Positions 37,086 through 46,850 of a stretch of 64,000 bases of DNA are shown piece after piece. Below the pieces are notes generated by a model. That model had not been told where the DNA came from, did not search any database, and saw nothing but the letters and a program-made list of their open reading frames with translations. The first letter of the stretch is position 1. Every line of letters starts with the position of its first letter. The position numbers and the translations under genes were made by a program. Location: NCBI GenBank assembly GCA_937921255.1, contig CAKZSO010000003.1, forward strand, positions 1-64,000, given 5' to 3'. This stretch comes from Candidatus Bipolaricaulota bacterium. Its GTDB lineage: Bacteria > Bipolaricaulota > Bipolaricaulia > Bipolaricaulales > Bipolaricaulaceae.

Positions 37086-40000
37086 TCAACTCTGGGGAGC
37101 AGGACTGGCCTCTTCGGGTCGCGGAAACCCCGTTCCCACGGGAATCCTCTTCCCGACCATGAGGCACGGCTTCAGGCCGTCGAGGGGGTCTTCCTCACCG
37201 CGCAGCGCGGCGTCGGCCAAGACCTTCGTCGTCCGCTCAAACGACGCCGCGGCAAGCCACGACTTCCGGAGGAGCGCCGCGCGGGAAATCCGGAGGAGCT
37301 CCCGCTCCCCCTCGGGGAGACGGTACTCGACAAGCCGCACCGTGCGGGCCTCGCCGTGGATCTCCACGCGGGCCTGCCGGATTCCCAGGGCAACCGCCCG
37401 GTCCAGCGCCTCGCGGGTCAGCTCCTCATTCGCCTCAGCGACCGTGGTCCCGCCCCGGACCAGCGGGGCGAGGAGCTTCGCCCCGACGAGCTCGCTGCGG
37501 CTGCGCCGGATGTCCTCGTTTTCGCTGGTCAGGCGCCGCACCTCGCGCTGGAAGATCTCGAGTGGGACGACGTCGTTCAGGAGGAACTCCGATTCGCCCG
37601 GATCAACGATCCGCACGTTGTTGAGGATCTGGCGGATCACGACCTCGAAGTGCTTGTCGTTGATGTCCACCCCCTGGGACCGGTAGACCTTCTGAAGCTC
37701 GACGAGCAGGTACTCGCGCGTCTTCTGGACGCCGGCCACCTCCATCAGGTAGTGGGGCGGGATCACGCCCTTGGACACGGGTTCGCCCCGCTCGACCTTG
37801 TCACCGACCCGCACGATCGTCCCCTCGGCGCACTCGACCTGGGCCCGGTGCCGGTAACGGACCGCCACCCGTTCGCCGGTGGCCTCCAAGCGGTCGATCA
37901 GCACGACCTCGCCCGGGGAGACGTTCACCTGGAAGAGCTCCTGGCCCTCGCGGACCGGGGCCCCGTGCTCGACCATCGGGAGGACGTCTGCCGTAACTGG
38001 GGCGAACACGGCGCGGCTCTTCTTCGTACAGACCGCAAGCGAACCCTCTCCGACGAGCACGGTCCCCTTGACCTCGGCGCGCACGGTCAGCGCCCTCGAC
38101 CGCGTCGCGAGCTTCTTCCCCTCTTCGACCCAATCGCCGTCCTGAACCAGAACCTGGGACCCATAGGGGATGTCGTACTCCCGGACCTCGCCCCGCTCTC
38201 CCCGGACGACCAGCCGCCGCGCCGCGCCTTCGTGCCGGAGCTCGACCCGGCCGGGAATCGTTGCCACGGGGGCCTCGAGGTGGTACTCCGTGGTCAGCGC
38301 CTCGCCCTCCTCCACGGCGGCGCGGTGCGCGACCACGACCTCGGCCTCGGGGGGGACAATGTATATCTGGTCGAGGTTTGCCTCGTCCACCACCGCGAGG
38401 TACCGCTCTCCCCCCTCCTCGAAGAAGAACGCCTTCCCCTCGATCGGGCTCCGCAGGGACCGGAACCGCGCCCCATCGACCTCTTCGCCCTCCGCCACCT
38501 GAACCAGGGCGCGCGGCAGGACCACGGTGTGGGGCTCGGACGTGATCTCCACGAGCTCCCGACCCGTGCGGGTGGTCTCGATGCCGGTGATCCGCCCCGC
38601 GAGGGGGGCGACCGTGGCGTGAGCGGCCTTCGTCGTCTTGCGCGCCTCAAACAGCTCCTCAGCCCGAGGAAGGCCCTGGGTGATGTCGAGGCCGGCCACC
38701 CCCCCGGTGTGGAAGGTCCGCATCGTGAGTTGGGTCCCCGGCTCGCCGATGGACTGGGCCGCGATCACGCCCACCGTCACCCCGAGGTCGACCAGGCGGT
38801 GGAACGCAAGATCGAGACCGTAACACATCTGGCACAGCCCGCCCGGGGTCTGGCACAGCGCGGGAGAACGGACGACGATCCGCGGCCGCACCCGCACCTC
38901 GCGGATCCCGGCGTCGCGGAGCTCTCCCACGAGTTCGGGAGTGAGGAGTTCCCCGTCGCGGACGAGCAACGCGCCCGTCTCCGGGTGGTACAGGTCACCG
39001 ACCGCCTTGCAGAAGCCAAGCCGCTCGTCGACTCCCGGTTCGTCGAGATCGAGCGACGCCTCCATCGTACCCACCCGACGCGAGGTGGCCCGATCGAGAA
39101 GGATCCCCGCTTCGACCACAATCTCCCCGGTTCTCGGGTCCCGGACCGGTTCCACCGCGACTCGCCCGTAGATCCGCTCCGCGATGTCCTCCATCACCTG
39201 GCCCTTGGGGGCGAAGTACAGGGGGTCGATCTCCACCCCCTGCCGGGTGCCGCAATCCCGTTCCTTCACGATCGCGTCAACACAGGCGTCCACCAGGCGG
39301 CGGGTGAGGTACCCCGCGCTCGCCGTGCGCAGCGCCGTGTCCGCCGTACCCTTCCTCCCGCCGTGGGTAGAGATGAAGTACTCGAGGATCGACAGTCCCT
39401 CGCGGAAGTTCGAGATCACGGGCCACTCGAGAACCCGCCCCTGGGGGTCAGCCATTGGTCCCCGCATCCCGGCGAGCTGCTTCACCTGGCCGGCCGAGCC
39501 CCGCGCCCCCGACGCGACGATGGAGTACACGGGGTTGAACGGCATCCGGGACAGGTTTTCCATCGTCGCCTTCTCCACCGCATCCACCGTCTCCCGCCAC
39601 ACCCTCGTCACCGACTGGTACCGCTGCTCCTCGGTCGCCAGGCCCCGCTCGAACATCCGGTTGATCTGGTCCACTTTCGCCTGGGCGGCCTCGACCAGCG
39701 CGGCCTTCTCCGCGGGGATCGCGCAGTCCGGAACCGAGATCGTCAGGCCAGAGAGGGTTGCGTAGCGAAACCCCAGCGACTTCAGCTCGTCGAGCACCAC
39801 CGCTGCCCGCTCCCACCCGTAGCGGAGGTAGCACTCCTCGAGCTTGCGTCGGATCTGCCGGACGTCGAGGGTCAGACCGTAATCCCGGAGCTCGGGGGGG
39901 AGAGCTTGGTTCAGGATCGCCCGCCCGAGCGTGGTCTCCACGATCTCCCCGCCGATCCGGACCCGGATCGGGGCGTGGAGGCTGACCACCCCCTGCTCGT

Positions 40001-42011
40001 GGGCGCGGACGGCCTCGTCGATCGAGCGGAACGCCTTCCCCCGCCCTTTTCCGGCGGGGTCGAGGATCGTCAGGAAGTAGAACCCATAGACCTGGTCCTG
40101 GGTCGGGAGGGCGAGCGGCCGCCCGTGGGCCGGAGAAAGCGTGTTGCGGGCCGAAAGCATGAGCTCCCACGCCTCCTTCACCGCTTCCTTCCCGAGCGGC
40201 AAGTGGACCGCCATCTGGTCCCCGTCGAAGTCCGCGTTGTACGACGGGCAAACGTGGGGGTGGACCTGGATCGCGTCTCCGTCTACAAGCACGGGCTGGA
40301 ACGCCTGAATCGACAGGCGGTGCAAGGTCGGCGCCCGGTTCAGGAGCACGGGGTACTCCTGGATGAGCTGGTCCAGGGCATCCCATACCTCGGGGAGCTC
40401 GCCGGCGAGGGCCTTGTTCTTGATCTCGTCGTAGTCCGCGTACGGAAGGCTCTCCAGGCGAGCGAGGATGAACGGCTTGAAGAGCTCGAGGGCCATCTTC
40501 TTCGGGATCCCGCACTGGTGGATCTTGAGCTGGGGGTTGACCACGATCACGGCCCGCGCCGAGTAGTCCACCCGCCGGCCGAGGAGGTGCCGGCGAAGGC
40601 GGCCCTGCTTCCCCTGGATCCGCTCGGAGAGGGACTTGAGCGGGCGGTTGTCCCGGCCCCGGATCGGGTTGTCCTTCTTTTCGTTGTGGATGAGGGCGTC
40701 CACCGCCTCCTGCAGCATCCGCCGCTCGTTGCGGAGGATGATCTCCGGAGCCCCCATCTCCCGGAGTTTTTTCAGCCGGTTGTTGCGGTTGATGATCCGG
40801 CGGTAGAGGTCGTTCAAGTCCGTGGTCGCGAACTTGCCCCCCTCGAGCTGGATCATCGGCCGGAGGGCCGGAGGGAGGACGGGGATGACCTCGAGGACGA
40901 GGTCACCGGGGTTGTTCCCCGACTGCCGAAGCTGATCCACGACCTCCAGCCGGTGGAGGATCCGCCGCCGCTCCCCCTGGTTGACGGTGTGGTCGAGCTC
41001 CTCCCACAGCTCATCGGCGAGGGCGTCGAGGTCGAGCGCCTCGAGCAGCCGCTCGATCCCCTCGGCGCCCGTCGCGGCCTCGAACCCGCTGGGGAAACAG
41101 CGCTCGTAGGCGCGGGCCTCGAGCGTGGACAGCTCTTGGCCCAACCGCAACGGGACGTTCTCCCCTACCCGGACCACGAGGTGGGCGAGGTTGTCCACCA
41201 CCTCCTGGATCGGGGTCCCCTCCACCCCCTCGTAGCGCGCCCGCAGCATCTCGAACATCGTCTGCGAACAGAGCTCGCCCGCCGGCCTCTCGCACAGGGC
41301 CTCACCGACCTCGACCCGGTCCCCTTCCTCGACGAAGACCTCGGCGTCGGAGGCCACGGGGTACTCGTGACGCCCGATCACCAGGGCCCGGAACGTCTCC
41401 CCGTTGGCGAGCTTCCGCGTCTCAAACTGGACCTCTCCCTCCTCCTCGGCCACCACCTTCGGGGCCTTGGTCACGAGGTGCGCCTGCTCCACCTGGAACG
41501 TGAACGCTGTCGCCAGGATCCGCACTTCTGTCCCGTACAGGGTTTCCCCGGTGCGAACCTTCGGAGATCCTGACTGGGTCACGATAAACAGGTCCTCGCG
41601 CGAGGTCTCGGTCTCGTAGTACGCGATCCGCCGGAGATCCCGGCGTTTGATCCCCAGGAGGCGCGACAGGGGGCTGGCCACCCCCTTGAGGTACCAGAAG
41701 TGGACGACCGGGCTCGCCAGGCGAATATGGCCCATGTTCACCCGGCGGACCGAGGAGTCGGTGACAAGGACCCCGCACTTGTCGCAGGTGATCCCCTCGT
41801 ACTTCTTCCCGCGGTACTTGCCGCACGAGCATTCGTAGTCGTTCTCCGGGCCGAAGATCTCCTCGGCGTAGAGCCCGCCCCGCTCCGGCTTGTGGCTGCG
41901 GTAGTTGATCGTCTCGGAGTTCGTCACCTCGCCCCGCGACCACGACAGCATCTCCTCGCTTGACGCCAGACCCAGTTTGATTCGCTTGATGTCATCCCCG
42001 GAAATGACCAC
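37086..42011 (-). CDS. rpoC: RNA polymerase subunit beta prime
   Basis: This 1641-residue subunit is longer than E. coli RpoC (1407). The N-terminal zinc site is intact (C61, C63, C76, C79). The catalytic Mg-binding motif NADFDGDQM is near residue 595, and the second zinc region uses CGTRQG and [11 protein letters not shown]. The trigger-loop end reads [11 protein letters not shown]. Extra length comes mainly from a sandwich-barrel-hybrid-like insert at about residues 150-330 between the zipper/zinc region and the clamp, as in Thermus and Thermotoga. The start is GTG 42011 behind GAGGTGA. rpoB is not adjacent: the upstream gene is fmdB. Confidence 0.97.
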   Translation of the reverse strand: MVISGDDIKRIKLGLASSEEMLSWSRGEVTNSETINYRSHKPERGGLYAEEIFGPENDYECSCGKYRGKKYEGITCDKCGVLVTDSSVRRVNMGHIRLASPVVHFWYLKGVASPLSRLLGIKRRDLRRIAYYETETSREDLFIVTQSGSPKVRTGETLYGTEVRILATAFTFQVEQAHLVTKAPKVVAEEEGEVQFETRKLANGETFRALVIGRHEYPVASDAEVFVEEGDRVEVGEALCERPAGELCSQTMFEMLRARYEGVEGTPIQEVVDNLAHLVVRVGENVPLRLGQELSTLEARAYERCFPSGFEAATGAEGIERLLEALDLDALADELWEELDHTVNQGERRRILHRLEVVDQLRQSGNNPGDLVLEVIPVLPPALRPMIQLEGGKFATTDLNDLYRRIINRNNRLKKLREMGAPEIILRNERRMLQEAVDALIHNEKKDNPIRGRDNRPLKSLSERIQGKQGRLRRHLLGRRVDYSARAVIVVNPQLKIHQCGIPKKMALELFKPFILARLESLPYADYDEIKNKALAGELPEVWDALDQLIQEYPVLLNRAPTLHRLSIQAFQPVLVDGDAIQVHPHVCPSYNADFDGDQMAVHLPLGKEAVKEAWELMLSARNTLSPAHGRPLALPTQDQVYGFYFLTILDPAGKGRGKAFRSIDEAVRAHEQGVVSLHAPIRVRIGGEIVETTLGRAILNQALPPELRDYGLTLDVRQIRRKLEECYLRYGWERAAVVLDELKSLGFRYATLSGLTISVPDCAIPAEKAALVEAAQAKVDQINRMFERGLATEEQRYQSVTRVWRETVDAVEKATMENLSRMPFNPVYSIVASGARGSAGQVKQLAGMRGPMADPQGRVLEWPVISNFREGLSILEYFISTHGGRKGTADTALRTASAGYLTRRLVDACVDAIVKERDCGTRQGVEIDPLYFAPKGQVMEDIAERIYGRVAVEPVRDPRTGEIVVEAGILLDRATSRRVGTMEASLDLDEPGVDERLGFCKAVGDLYHPETGALLVRDGELLTPELVGELRDAGIREVRVRPRIVVRSPALCQTPGGLCQMCYGLDLAFHRLVDLGVTVGVIAAQSIGEPGTQLTMRTFHTGGVAGLDITQGLPRAEELFEARKTTKAAHATVAPLAGRITGIETTRTGRELVEITSEPHTVVLPRALVQVAEGEEVDGARFRSLRSPIEGKAFFFEEGGERYLAVVDEANLDQIYIVPPEAEVVVAHRAAVEEGEALTTEYHLEAPVATIPGRVELRHEGAARRLVVRGERGEVREYDIPYGSQVLVQDGDWVEEGKKLATRSRALTVRAEVKGTVLVGEGSLAVCTKKSRAVFAPVTADVLPMVEHGAPVREGQELFQVNVSPGEVVLIDRLEATGERVAVRYRHRAQVECAEGTIVRVGDKVERGEPVSKGVIPPHYLMEVAGVQKTREYLLVELQKVYRSQGVDINDKHFEVVIRQILNNVRIVDPGESEFLLNDVVPLEIFQREVRRLTSENEDIRRSRSELVGAKLLAPLVRGGTTVAEANEELTREALDRAVALGIRQARVEIHGEARTVRLVEYRLPEGERELLRISRAALLRKSWLAAASFERTTKVLADAALRGEEDPLDGLKPCLMVGKRIPVGTGFPRPEEASPAPQS

Positions 42012-42042
42012 CGGCTATCACCTCGACGGCCGCACGGGCCGG

Positions 42043-42267
42043 CTACCCTTCTGTGGAGTTGCTGGACGAACCGCTCTCCGTGCGCGCCCGCCGGTAGTCG
42101 GTCGTGTAGAATCCGCTTCCCTTGTACACCACACCGAAGCGCGGCAGAAGCCGCGTCACATCTCCTGCACCACACCCAGGGCAACGAACGAGGGCCCGAT
42201 CGCGAACCGGGCGGAGCTCGCGGAACTCGTTGCCACACCGTGAGCACCGGTAGCGATACATGGGCAT
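42043..42267 (-). CDS. FmdB-family zinc ribbon protein
   Basis: This 74-residue protein has CSRCG...CPGCG, a single zinc ribbon, followed by GVVYKGSGFYTTDYRR, the conserved tail of FmdB regulatory-protein-like zinc ribbons. Function is unproved; a role in transcription or ribosome assembly is often suggested. It sits 31 bases upstream of rpoC behind its own promoter, so it is the first gene of the rpoC-ribosomal operon. The start is ATG 42267 after AAGGAGG. Confidence 0.88.
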   Translation of the reverse strand: MPMYRYRCSRCGNEFRELRPVRDRALVRCPGCGAGDVTRLLPRFGVVYKGSGFYTTDYRRARTESGSSSNSTEG

Positions 42268-42325
42268 AACCTAGCCTCCTTACTTTGCCTGCGCTTCTGG
42301 GGTATCCCGCCGCACGATCCAACCA

Positions 42326-42354
42326 ATCGTACCTTGGGCTTAGGAGGAGATCAA
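42326..42354 (-). promoter_or_regulatory. Sigma70-type promoter of fmdB-rpoC-ribosomal operon
   Basis: On the minus strand TTGATC and TACGAT are exactly 17 bases apart. The -10 ends 58 bases before the fmdB ATG. It lies across the 3' end of the upstream PP-loop gene. It is the only good promoter I see for the rpoC run. Confidence 0.6.
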
Positions 42355-43308
42355 GGCGGGCAGGGGCTCTCCTTCGATGGGAAGCCTCATCCGACGCGTT
42401 TCCCCCTCCCACTCGCAGCGGAACCGGACCACCCACGCCGTCGCACGGGGCAGCCCGGCGGCCTCCGCCATCCGCTCCGCCGCCGCGGCGATGATCGCCT
42501 CCCGCTCCCCGGGGCTATAGTCCGCCCACGGCGCGCGGACGAGCGCCAGCGGCGAGTGGGGAATCTGCACGTACAGACGGACGTCCGAGGGGAGGAAGAG
42601 AGGCTGCAGCCTAGCCTGCTCTTCGGCGCTCCGGGCGATCACGACCTGCGCCGCCGTTCCGATCCGATAGATGTGGTCAAACTGGAGCAGCTGCACAAGG
42701 TTCTCGGTGACGGGGGCGTCGGGCGCGATCTCCGCCCACCGCCGCACGAACGCCCTGTCGGAGAGGACGCACCGCCGCCCGCCGGCCCACGGCTCCACGC
42801 CCAGCTCCCTCGCCACCGCCCGCAGCCCATCCTCGGGATCGCGTTCGCCGGTGAGGCCAAGCAGGGACAACCGGTCCACCATCCCATCGCGTTCGGCGGC
42901 CGTTGGCGGGAGGAGGTGGGCTGAAAGCGGCCGCAAGACCCGTCCCGAGAGGCCGAGAGCCCGATCCAGCTCCACAAGCTCCTCCACTCCCAGGCCGCCC
43001 CGTCCCACCACTTCTCCCGTCACCAGGAGGTCGGCCCGAGCGCGCCGGGCAAGGCGCTGCACGCGCCCGAGGAGGGATCTCCGGCACACGGGACACACGG
43101 CCCCCCCCCGATTCACCGCGAGCCCCTCCCGTTTCAGCGCCACACTCTGCAGCCGGAACTCGCCCAGCCACCGGTGAGCCCGGGAAACCACCTCGTCCTC
43201 GCCCAAGAACAACGGGGACCGAAAGTAGACCAGCCGCAGATGCGCGACCCCCGCCCGGTGGGCCAGCCGCGCCGCCACGGTGCTGGCCAGGCTTCCCGAG
43301 TACAGCAT
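42340..43308 (-). CDS. PP-loop ATPase, ThiI-like tRNA thiolation family
   Basis: This 322-residue protein resembles the PP-loop family often labelled tRNA 4-thiouridine synthase-like. It has FRSPLF, NRGGAVCPVCRRS with a Cys pair, ADLLVTGEVVGRG and VLRPLSAHLLPPT. The ATP-binding PP-loop motif, normally SGGxDS, reads SGSLAS, missing both a glycine and the aspartate, so activity is in doubt. The annotated ATG seems late: the strand before the motif continues upstream (TVALMLYSGS) with GGGAGGG ahead, but no canonical start codon fits. It lacks a THUMP domain. Confidence 0.7.
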   Translation of the reverse strand: MLYSGSLASTVAARLAHRAGVAHLRLVYFRSPLFLGEDEVVSRAHRWLGEFRLQSVALKREGLAVNRGGAVCPVCRRSLLGRVQRLARRARADLLVTGEVVGRGGLGVEELVELDRALGLSGRVLRPLSAHLLPPTAAERDGMVDRLSLLGLTGERDPEDGLRAVARELGVEPWAGGRRCVLSDRAFVRRWAEIAPDAPVTENLVQLLQFDHIYRIGTAAQVVIARSAEEQARLQPLFLPSDVRLYVQIPHSPLALVRAPWADYSPGEREAIIAAAAERMAEAAGLPRATAWVVRFRCEWEGETRRMRLPIEGEPLPALISS

Positions 43309-43336
43309 CAGTGCTACCGTCGGCCCTCCCTCAGCA

Positions 43337-43858
43337 CTAGCGACGGGGGATCACCAAGCCGTACGAACCATCGCCGCGGCTGAACAAGACGGCGGGTTGG
43401 TCATCCTCAGCCTGGAAGAACACGAGGAACTCCCGGCCGCCCCGCTCCAGCTCCCGGATTGCCTCCTCCAAAGTCAGAGGCTGACGCGGAAAGTCATCCA
43501 CGACCTCGACCTGCGGTCCAACCGGCGCCTTCCGCGCCCCGCCGGGAGCGGTAGCAGGGCTCGTCTTGCGCGACACCCGCAACCGTTCCTTGTAGCGGAC
43601 GAGCTGGCGCTGCATCTTGTCCACCGCCTGGTCGATCGAGGCGTACATGTCGTTCGTCTCAACCTTGGCCTTGACGACCTTGTGGTTGACGAGGTACCCC
43701 ATCATCTGCACCCGCTGCGCTGGTCCCTCGACCTCGAGGATCACGTCCAACTTCGAGATCCGATCGAAGTAGCGCGACAAGACCTCAACTTTCTTTTCGA
43801 CGTATTTTGTCAAAGCGTCCGAGTCCGAAGCGTACCTCTCCTCGATGTGCAGCCTCAT
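43337..43858 (-). CDS. hpf: Ribosome hibernation promoting factor, long form
   Basis: This 173-residue HPF has the S30AE ribosome-binding domain (MRLHIEERYASDSDALTKYVEKKVEVLSRYF) and the C-terminal dimerisation domain (PLTLEEAIRELERGGREFLVFF...DGSYGLVIPRR). The long form joins two 70S ribosomes into an inactive 100S particle during starvation. The start is ATG 43858 after GGGAGGAG, and the track start at 43909 is too early. It has its own promoter, fitting stress-dependent control. Confidence 0.93.
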   Translation of the reverse strand: MRLHIEERYASDSDALTKYVEKKVEVLSRYFDRISKLDVILEVEGPAQRVQMMGYLVNHKVVKAKVETNDMYASIDQAVDKMQRQLVRYKERLRVSRKTSPATAPGGARKAPVGPQVEVVDDFPRQPLTLEEAIRELERGGREFLVFFQAEDDQPAVLFSRGDGSYGLVIPRR

Positions 43859-43886
43859 GATTCGGTCTCCTCCCTCGGCCAACCCC

Positions 43887-43916
43887 ATCCTACTACACTT
43901 AAGGGCCAATCGTCAA
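43887..43916 (-). promoter_or_regulatory. Sigma70-type promoter of hpf
   Basis: On the minus strand TTGACG and TAGGAT are 18 bases apart, and the -10 ends 28 bases before the hpf ATG. The -35 overlaps the stop codon of the HerA-like gene. Confidence 0.6.
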
Positions 43917-45283
43917 GGGGTGTACGCCAGATTACGCTCAGCCGGGGCAAGAGCAGCGATTTGCTGACGGAGATAGGAGACCAGCTGTCGCGTTCCCTCG
44001 GGACCAAGTGCGGGGATAAACCCAGAGAACGCCTCGTCCACGTACTGGCGGACCCCTCCCCGGTAGGTGACCCCCCGCGCGAGGCGCTCGCAGGAGACCA
44101 GACCGAGGTCGAGGGCATCAACCGGTGGCTCGACGCGGAGCAGGGCCTCCGGGCAATCCACCCACGCCGCGAGCTCGTGTGTGGTGTAGGCCTGCGGTTC
44201 CTGGCCAACGAGGAACCCAATCACCCTCTGCTGCACCGCGGGCAGCCTCCGCAACCGACAGAGGAGCCGCTCGACGCGGACAACGACGGGCTCAGGAAGG
44301 TCCGGCCGGGGGAGAGCGTCCGTGTGGTAGGGAAGGCTCGCGTCGGAAAGCTTGTCCAGGAAAGCTTCAGGCATCTGGGCAACGCCCACCGGTTCTCTCG
44401 CCCAGGTGGAGCCCGGGCTCACCGGGAGGTCGGTGGGGGGCACCTCGGTCGTGGCCGCCAGAATCCGCCTCCGCACCTCGCGCAGCTTGGGGGACTCCAC
44501 GGGGCGGAAGGTGGGGGTGTACCCCCCGTGGAACGTGTCGCGGAGGCGCACCTTCACCTTCCGCGCTGTCGAGCCGGTCATGAAGATACACTCCCCCACC
44601 TCAAGCTGGGTCACGACCTCCTTGGCCTCGGTCTTCCGCCAGGGGAGGAGCTCGCCGTAGACGCGCATGTCCGCCTCGTGAACCACCCGGTGCAGGAAGA
44701 GCATCCCGGCCTGGGTGAGGACGTCCTTCTCCACCTTGGCCGAGCGCTGGGAGATGATCACCGCCCCCAATCCCCGCTTCCGACCCCGCAGGGCAATCCG
44801 GGAGATGACGTCCTTCATCCGCGTCCGCACGCCCTGGGGGATGAACTCGTGGCACTCCTCGATCCCGATCATGTACGGGCTCCGCAGCCGGCCCGCGAGG
44901 GCCCACAGCCGGGTCAGGTACTCGAACAGTACCGCCTCGCGCTCCCCGCCGAGCATGTCCGAGACGTCGAGGATCACCGGTACCCCCTCGCGGAGGGACA
45001 GCTCCGCGACCTCTCCGACCGAGCTCATGTTGAGCTCGACGTCGGCGTGGTCCCCTCCGCCGGCAACGAGCACCTCGAACCTCTCCTTGAGCCCGAAGTA
45101 CTCGCCGTCGATGTCCACGAGGGACAGCGGGTAGCGGGCAGAAAGGAGCTCCTCGAAGATCACCCCCGCCGTGTTCGACTTCCCCGATCCACGGATCCCC
45201 AGGATCGCCACGCACTGACCCACGACATCGTCGACCGCAACCGCCAATTCAGCACCAAGATTGAGAACGCTCATCGCTGCCAC
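43913..45283 (-). CDS. HerA-like DUF87 ATPase
   Basis: This 456-residue P-loop ATPase of the FtsK-HerA superfamily has Walker A GIRGSGKS (residues 29-36) in a HAS-barrel-like N-terminus and Walker B with MIGIEECHEFIP. It also has ALRGRKRGLGAVIISQRSAKVEKDVLTQ, typical of DUF87 proteins. Archaeal HerA works with the NurA nuclease in DNA end resection. No NurA gene is nearby, so this may be a translocase with another partner. The start is GTG 45283 or ATG 45274. The C-terminal 150 residues are lineage-specific. Confidence 0.85.
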   Translation of the reverse strand: MAAMSVLNLGAELAVAVDDVVGQCVAILGIRGSGKSNTAGVIFEELLSARYPLSLVDIDGEYFGLKERFEVLVAGGGDHADVELNMSSVGEVAELSLREGVPVILDVSDMLGGEREAVLFEYLTRLWALAGRLRSPYMIGIEECHEFIPQGVRTRMKDVISRIALRGRKRGLGAVIISQRSAKVEKDVLTQAGMLFLHRVVHEADMRVYGELLPWRKTEAKEVVTQLEVGECIFMTGSTARKVKVRLRDTFHGGYTPTFRPVESPKLREVRRRILAATTEVPPTDLPVSPGSTWAREPVGVAQMPEAFLDKLSDASLPYHTDALPRPDLPEPVVVRVERLLCRLRRLPAVQQRVIGFLVGQEPQAYTTHELAAWVDCPEALLRVEPPVDALDLGLVSCERLARGVTYRGGVRQYVDEAFSGFIPALGPEGTRQLVSYLRQQIAALAPAERNLAYTP

Positions 45284-45355
45284 CGTAGCCGCGAACCGCC
45301 CCGGCCGCGAGGGGGCGTGCCAGCGCGAGAAGGGACATCCGGACCCGAACCCCGC

Positions 45356-46783
45356 TTACCTCTGACCCCACACCAGCGCCCGGGCGAGCGCAAGCGCTTC
45401 GGCGCGCGTGGCGATCTCCCCGGCGAGAATCCGCTCATGCACGAACTCCAAGACCTCCCGAACCCGAGGGCCCGGACGGAGGCCCATCGCGAGGAGGTCG
45501 TCCCCGGTGAGCAGGTCGCGGGCGCAGCGGATCCCCTGGATCCGACGCAGGTGAACGAGGAGCTCGACCGCGCGCGCGAGGAGAGGAAGCCAGGCCCGCG
45601 CCCGATGAACGCTCGCTTCGGCATCGCAGACCACGAGGCGGAGGAGGTCAGCGAACAGGGGGAACCGCCTCGTCAGGTCGGCCAGGGGGTAAGCGTCGTC
45701 CTCGCCCTCGCCCAGGAGCCGGACCTGTTTCCCCACCCCCATCTCGGGGAGGCAGGCCACCCGCATGTGCTCCCGCACAAGGTGGGCTACCCACTCGATC
45801 TCGCGGTTGGGGAGCCGCAACCGAGCGAGAGCGCGGGCCGCAATGTCCGCACCAAGCCCACAGTGTCCCCCCATGTTCTCCCCCCCCGACCGCTCGAGCG
45901 CGGAGGGCTTCCCCACGTCGTGAAAGAGGAGGGCCAGCTTGAGGCGCGGATCGTCCCACAGGCCGTCTGCCGCCCGGAGGGCGGCCACCGTGTGCTCGAA
46001 CACGTCGCCCTCGGGGTGGTACTCCGCGGGCTGGGGGACACCCCGCAGGGCGGCGATCTCGGGTAGGACGTGCTCGAGGAGGCCGAGGTCGGCGAGGGCG
46101 CGGATCCCCTCTCCCGACCGCGCCGTCCTGAGGATGCGCAGGATCTCGTCACGGATCCGTTCCCACGACACGGTGGTGATCCGGGGGGCGTGATCGCGGA
46201 TCGCCCGTGCCGTCCCGTCCTCGATCGCGAACCCCAGCTGGCAGGCGAACCGAACGGCGCGCAGCATGCGCAGGCGGTCCTCGGCAAACCGCGTGGCGGG
46301 ATCGCCGATCGCCCGCACCAGGCCAGCCCGCAGGTCGGACAACCCGCCCACGAGGTCGATCACCTCCCCCTCCAGCGTGGCGACGAGCCCGTTCACGGTG
46401 AAGTCCCGGCGGCGCACGTCGTCAGCCAGGTCTCCCCACTGCACCTCATCCGGCCGACGGCCGTCGCTGTACCCCCGCTCGGTGCGGAAGGTGGCCACCT
46501 CGTACGATCTCCCCCCCGGATCAACAACAACCACCACGCCGAAGCTCTCCCCCACCAACACGACGCGCTGATCGGCAAACAGCCGCTTGACCTCATCCGG
46601 GGAAGCCGACGTGGCGATGTCCACGTCCTGGACCGCGCACCGCTCCCCCCGGAGCTCGGCGAGGATGAGATCCCGGACCGCTCCCCCCACGAACACCGCG
46701 ACGTGCCCCGCCCGACGAAGGCGGCGGACGACCTCCCCCGCAAACGGGTGATCGGTCAAGACGTGCTCGATCCGAAGCTCCAC
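45356..46783 (-). CDS. CCA tRNA nucleotidyltransferase / poly(A) polymerase family with HD domain
   Basis: This 475-residue class II nucleotidyltransferase has GGAVRD (residues 33-38) and the catalytic DVD (53-55), RRDFTVNGL, and DRLRMLRAVRFACQLGF. An HD domain follows (YHPEGDVFEHT, LLFHDVGKP). Because several tRNA genes in this window do not encode CCA, a CCA-adding role is likely. Some lineages split A-adding and CC-adding work between two such proteins, so single-enzyme activity is not proven. The start GTG 46783 is five bases after a GATAAT box. Confidence 0.9.
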   Translation of the reverse strand: MELRIEHVLTDHPFAGEVVRRLRRAGHVAVFVGGAVRDLILAELRGERCAVQDVDIATSASPDEVKRLFADQRVVLVGESFGVVVVVDPGGRSYEVATFRTERGYSDGRRPDEVQWGDLADDVRRRDFTVNGLVATLEGEVIDLVGGLSDLRAGLVRAIGDPATRFAEDRLRMLRAVRFACQLGFAIEDGTARAIRDHAPRITTVSWERIRDEILRILRTARSGEGIRALADLGLLEHVLPEIAALRGVPQPAEYHPEGDVFEHTVAALRAADGLWDDPRLKLALLFHDVGKPSALERSGGENMGGHCGLGADIAARALARLRLPNREIEWVAHLVREHMRVACLPEMGVGKQVRLLGEGEDDAYPLADLTRRFPLFADLLRLVVCDAEASVHRARAWLPLLARAVELLVHLRRIQGIRCARDLLTGDDLLAMGLRPGPRVREVLEFVHERILAGEIATRAEALALARALVWGQR

Positions 46784-46788
46784 GCCCC

Positions 46789-46794
46789 ATTATC
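46789..46794 (-). promoter_or_regulatory. Putative -10 (GATAAT), leaderless geometry, for the nucleotidyltransferase gene
   Basis: GATAAT ends five bases before the GTG start on the minus strand. No Shine-Dalgarno can fit in the transcript. It lies opposite the frr promoter. Confidence 0.45.
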
Positions 46795-46800
46795 GCCCGC

Positions 46801-46829
46801 TTGCAGTTCCGGTGCAGCAGGGCTAGCAT
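46801..46829 (+). promoter_or_regulatory. Sigma70-type promoter of frr-atp operon
   Basis: TTGCAG and TAGCAT are separated by 17 bases, and the -10 ends 21 bases before the frr ATG. It could drive frr and the whole ATP synthase operon, as no other promoter is evident downstream. Confidence 0.5.
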
Positions 46830-46850
46830 TCCCCGGCAAGGGGGTCGGTT

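Noticed and set aside
37356-41573. 1405-residue ORF antisense to rpoC
   Set aside because: It is a GC-rich shadow: the minus-strand rpoC has full family similarity, while the opposite frame has an Arg/His/Pro-rich composition and no motif.
43280-46066. 928-residue plus-strand ORF across hpf, HerA-like and nucleotidyltransferase genes
   Set aside because: It overlaps three well supported minus-strand genes and has no recognisable domain.
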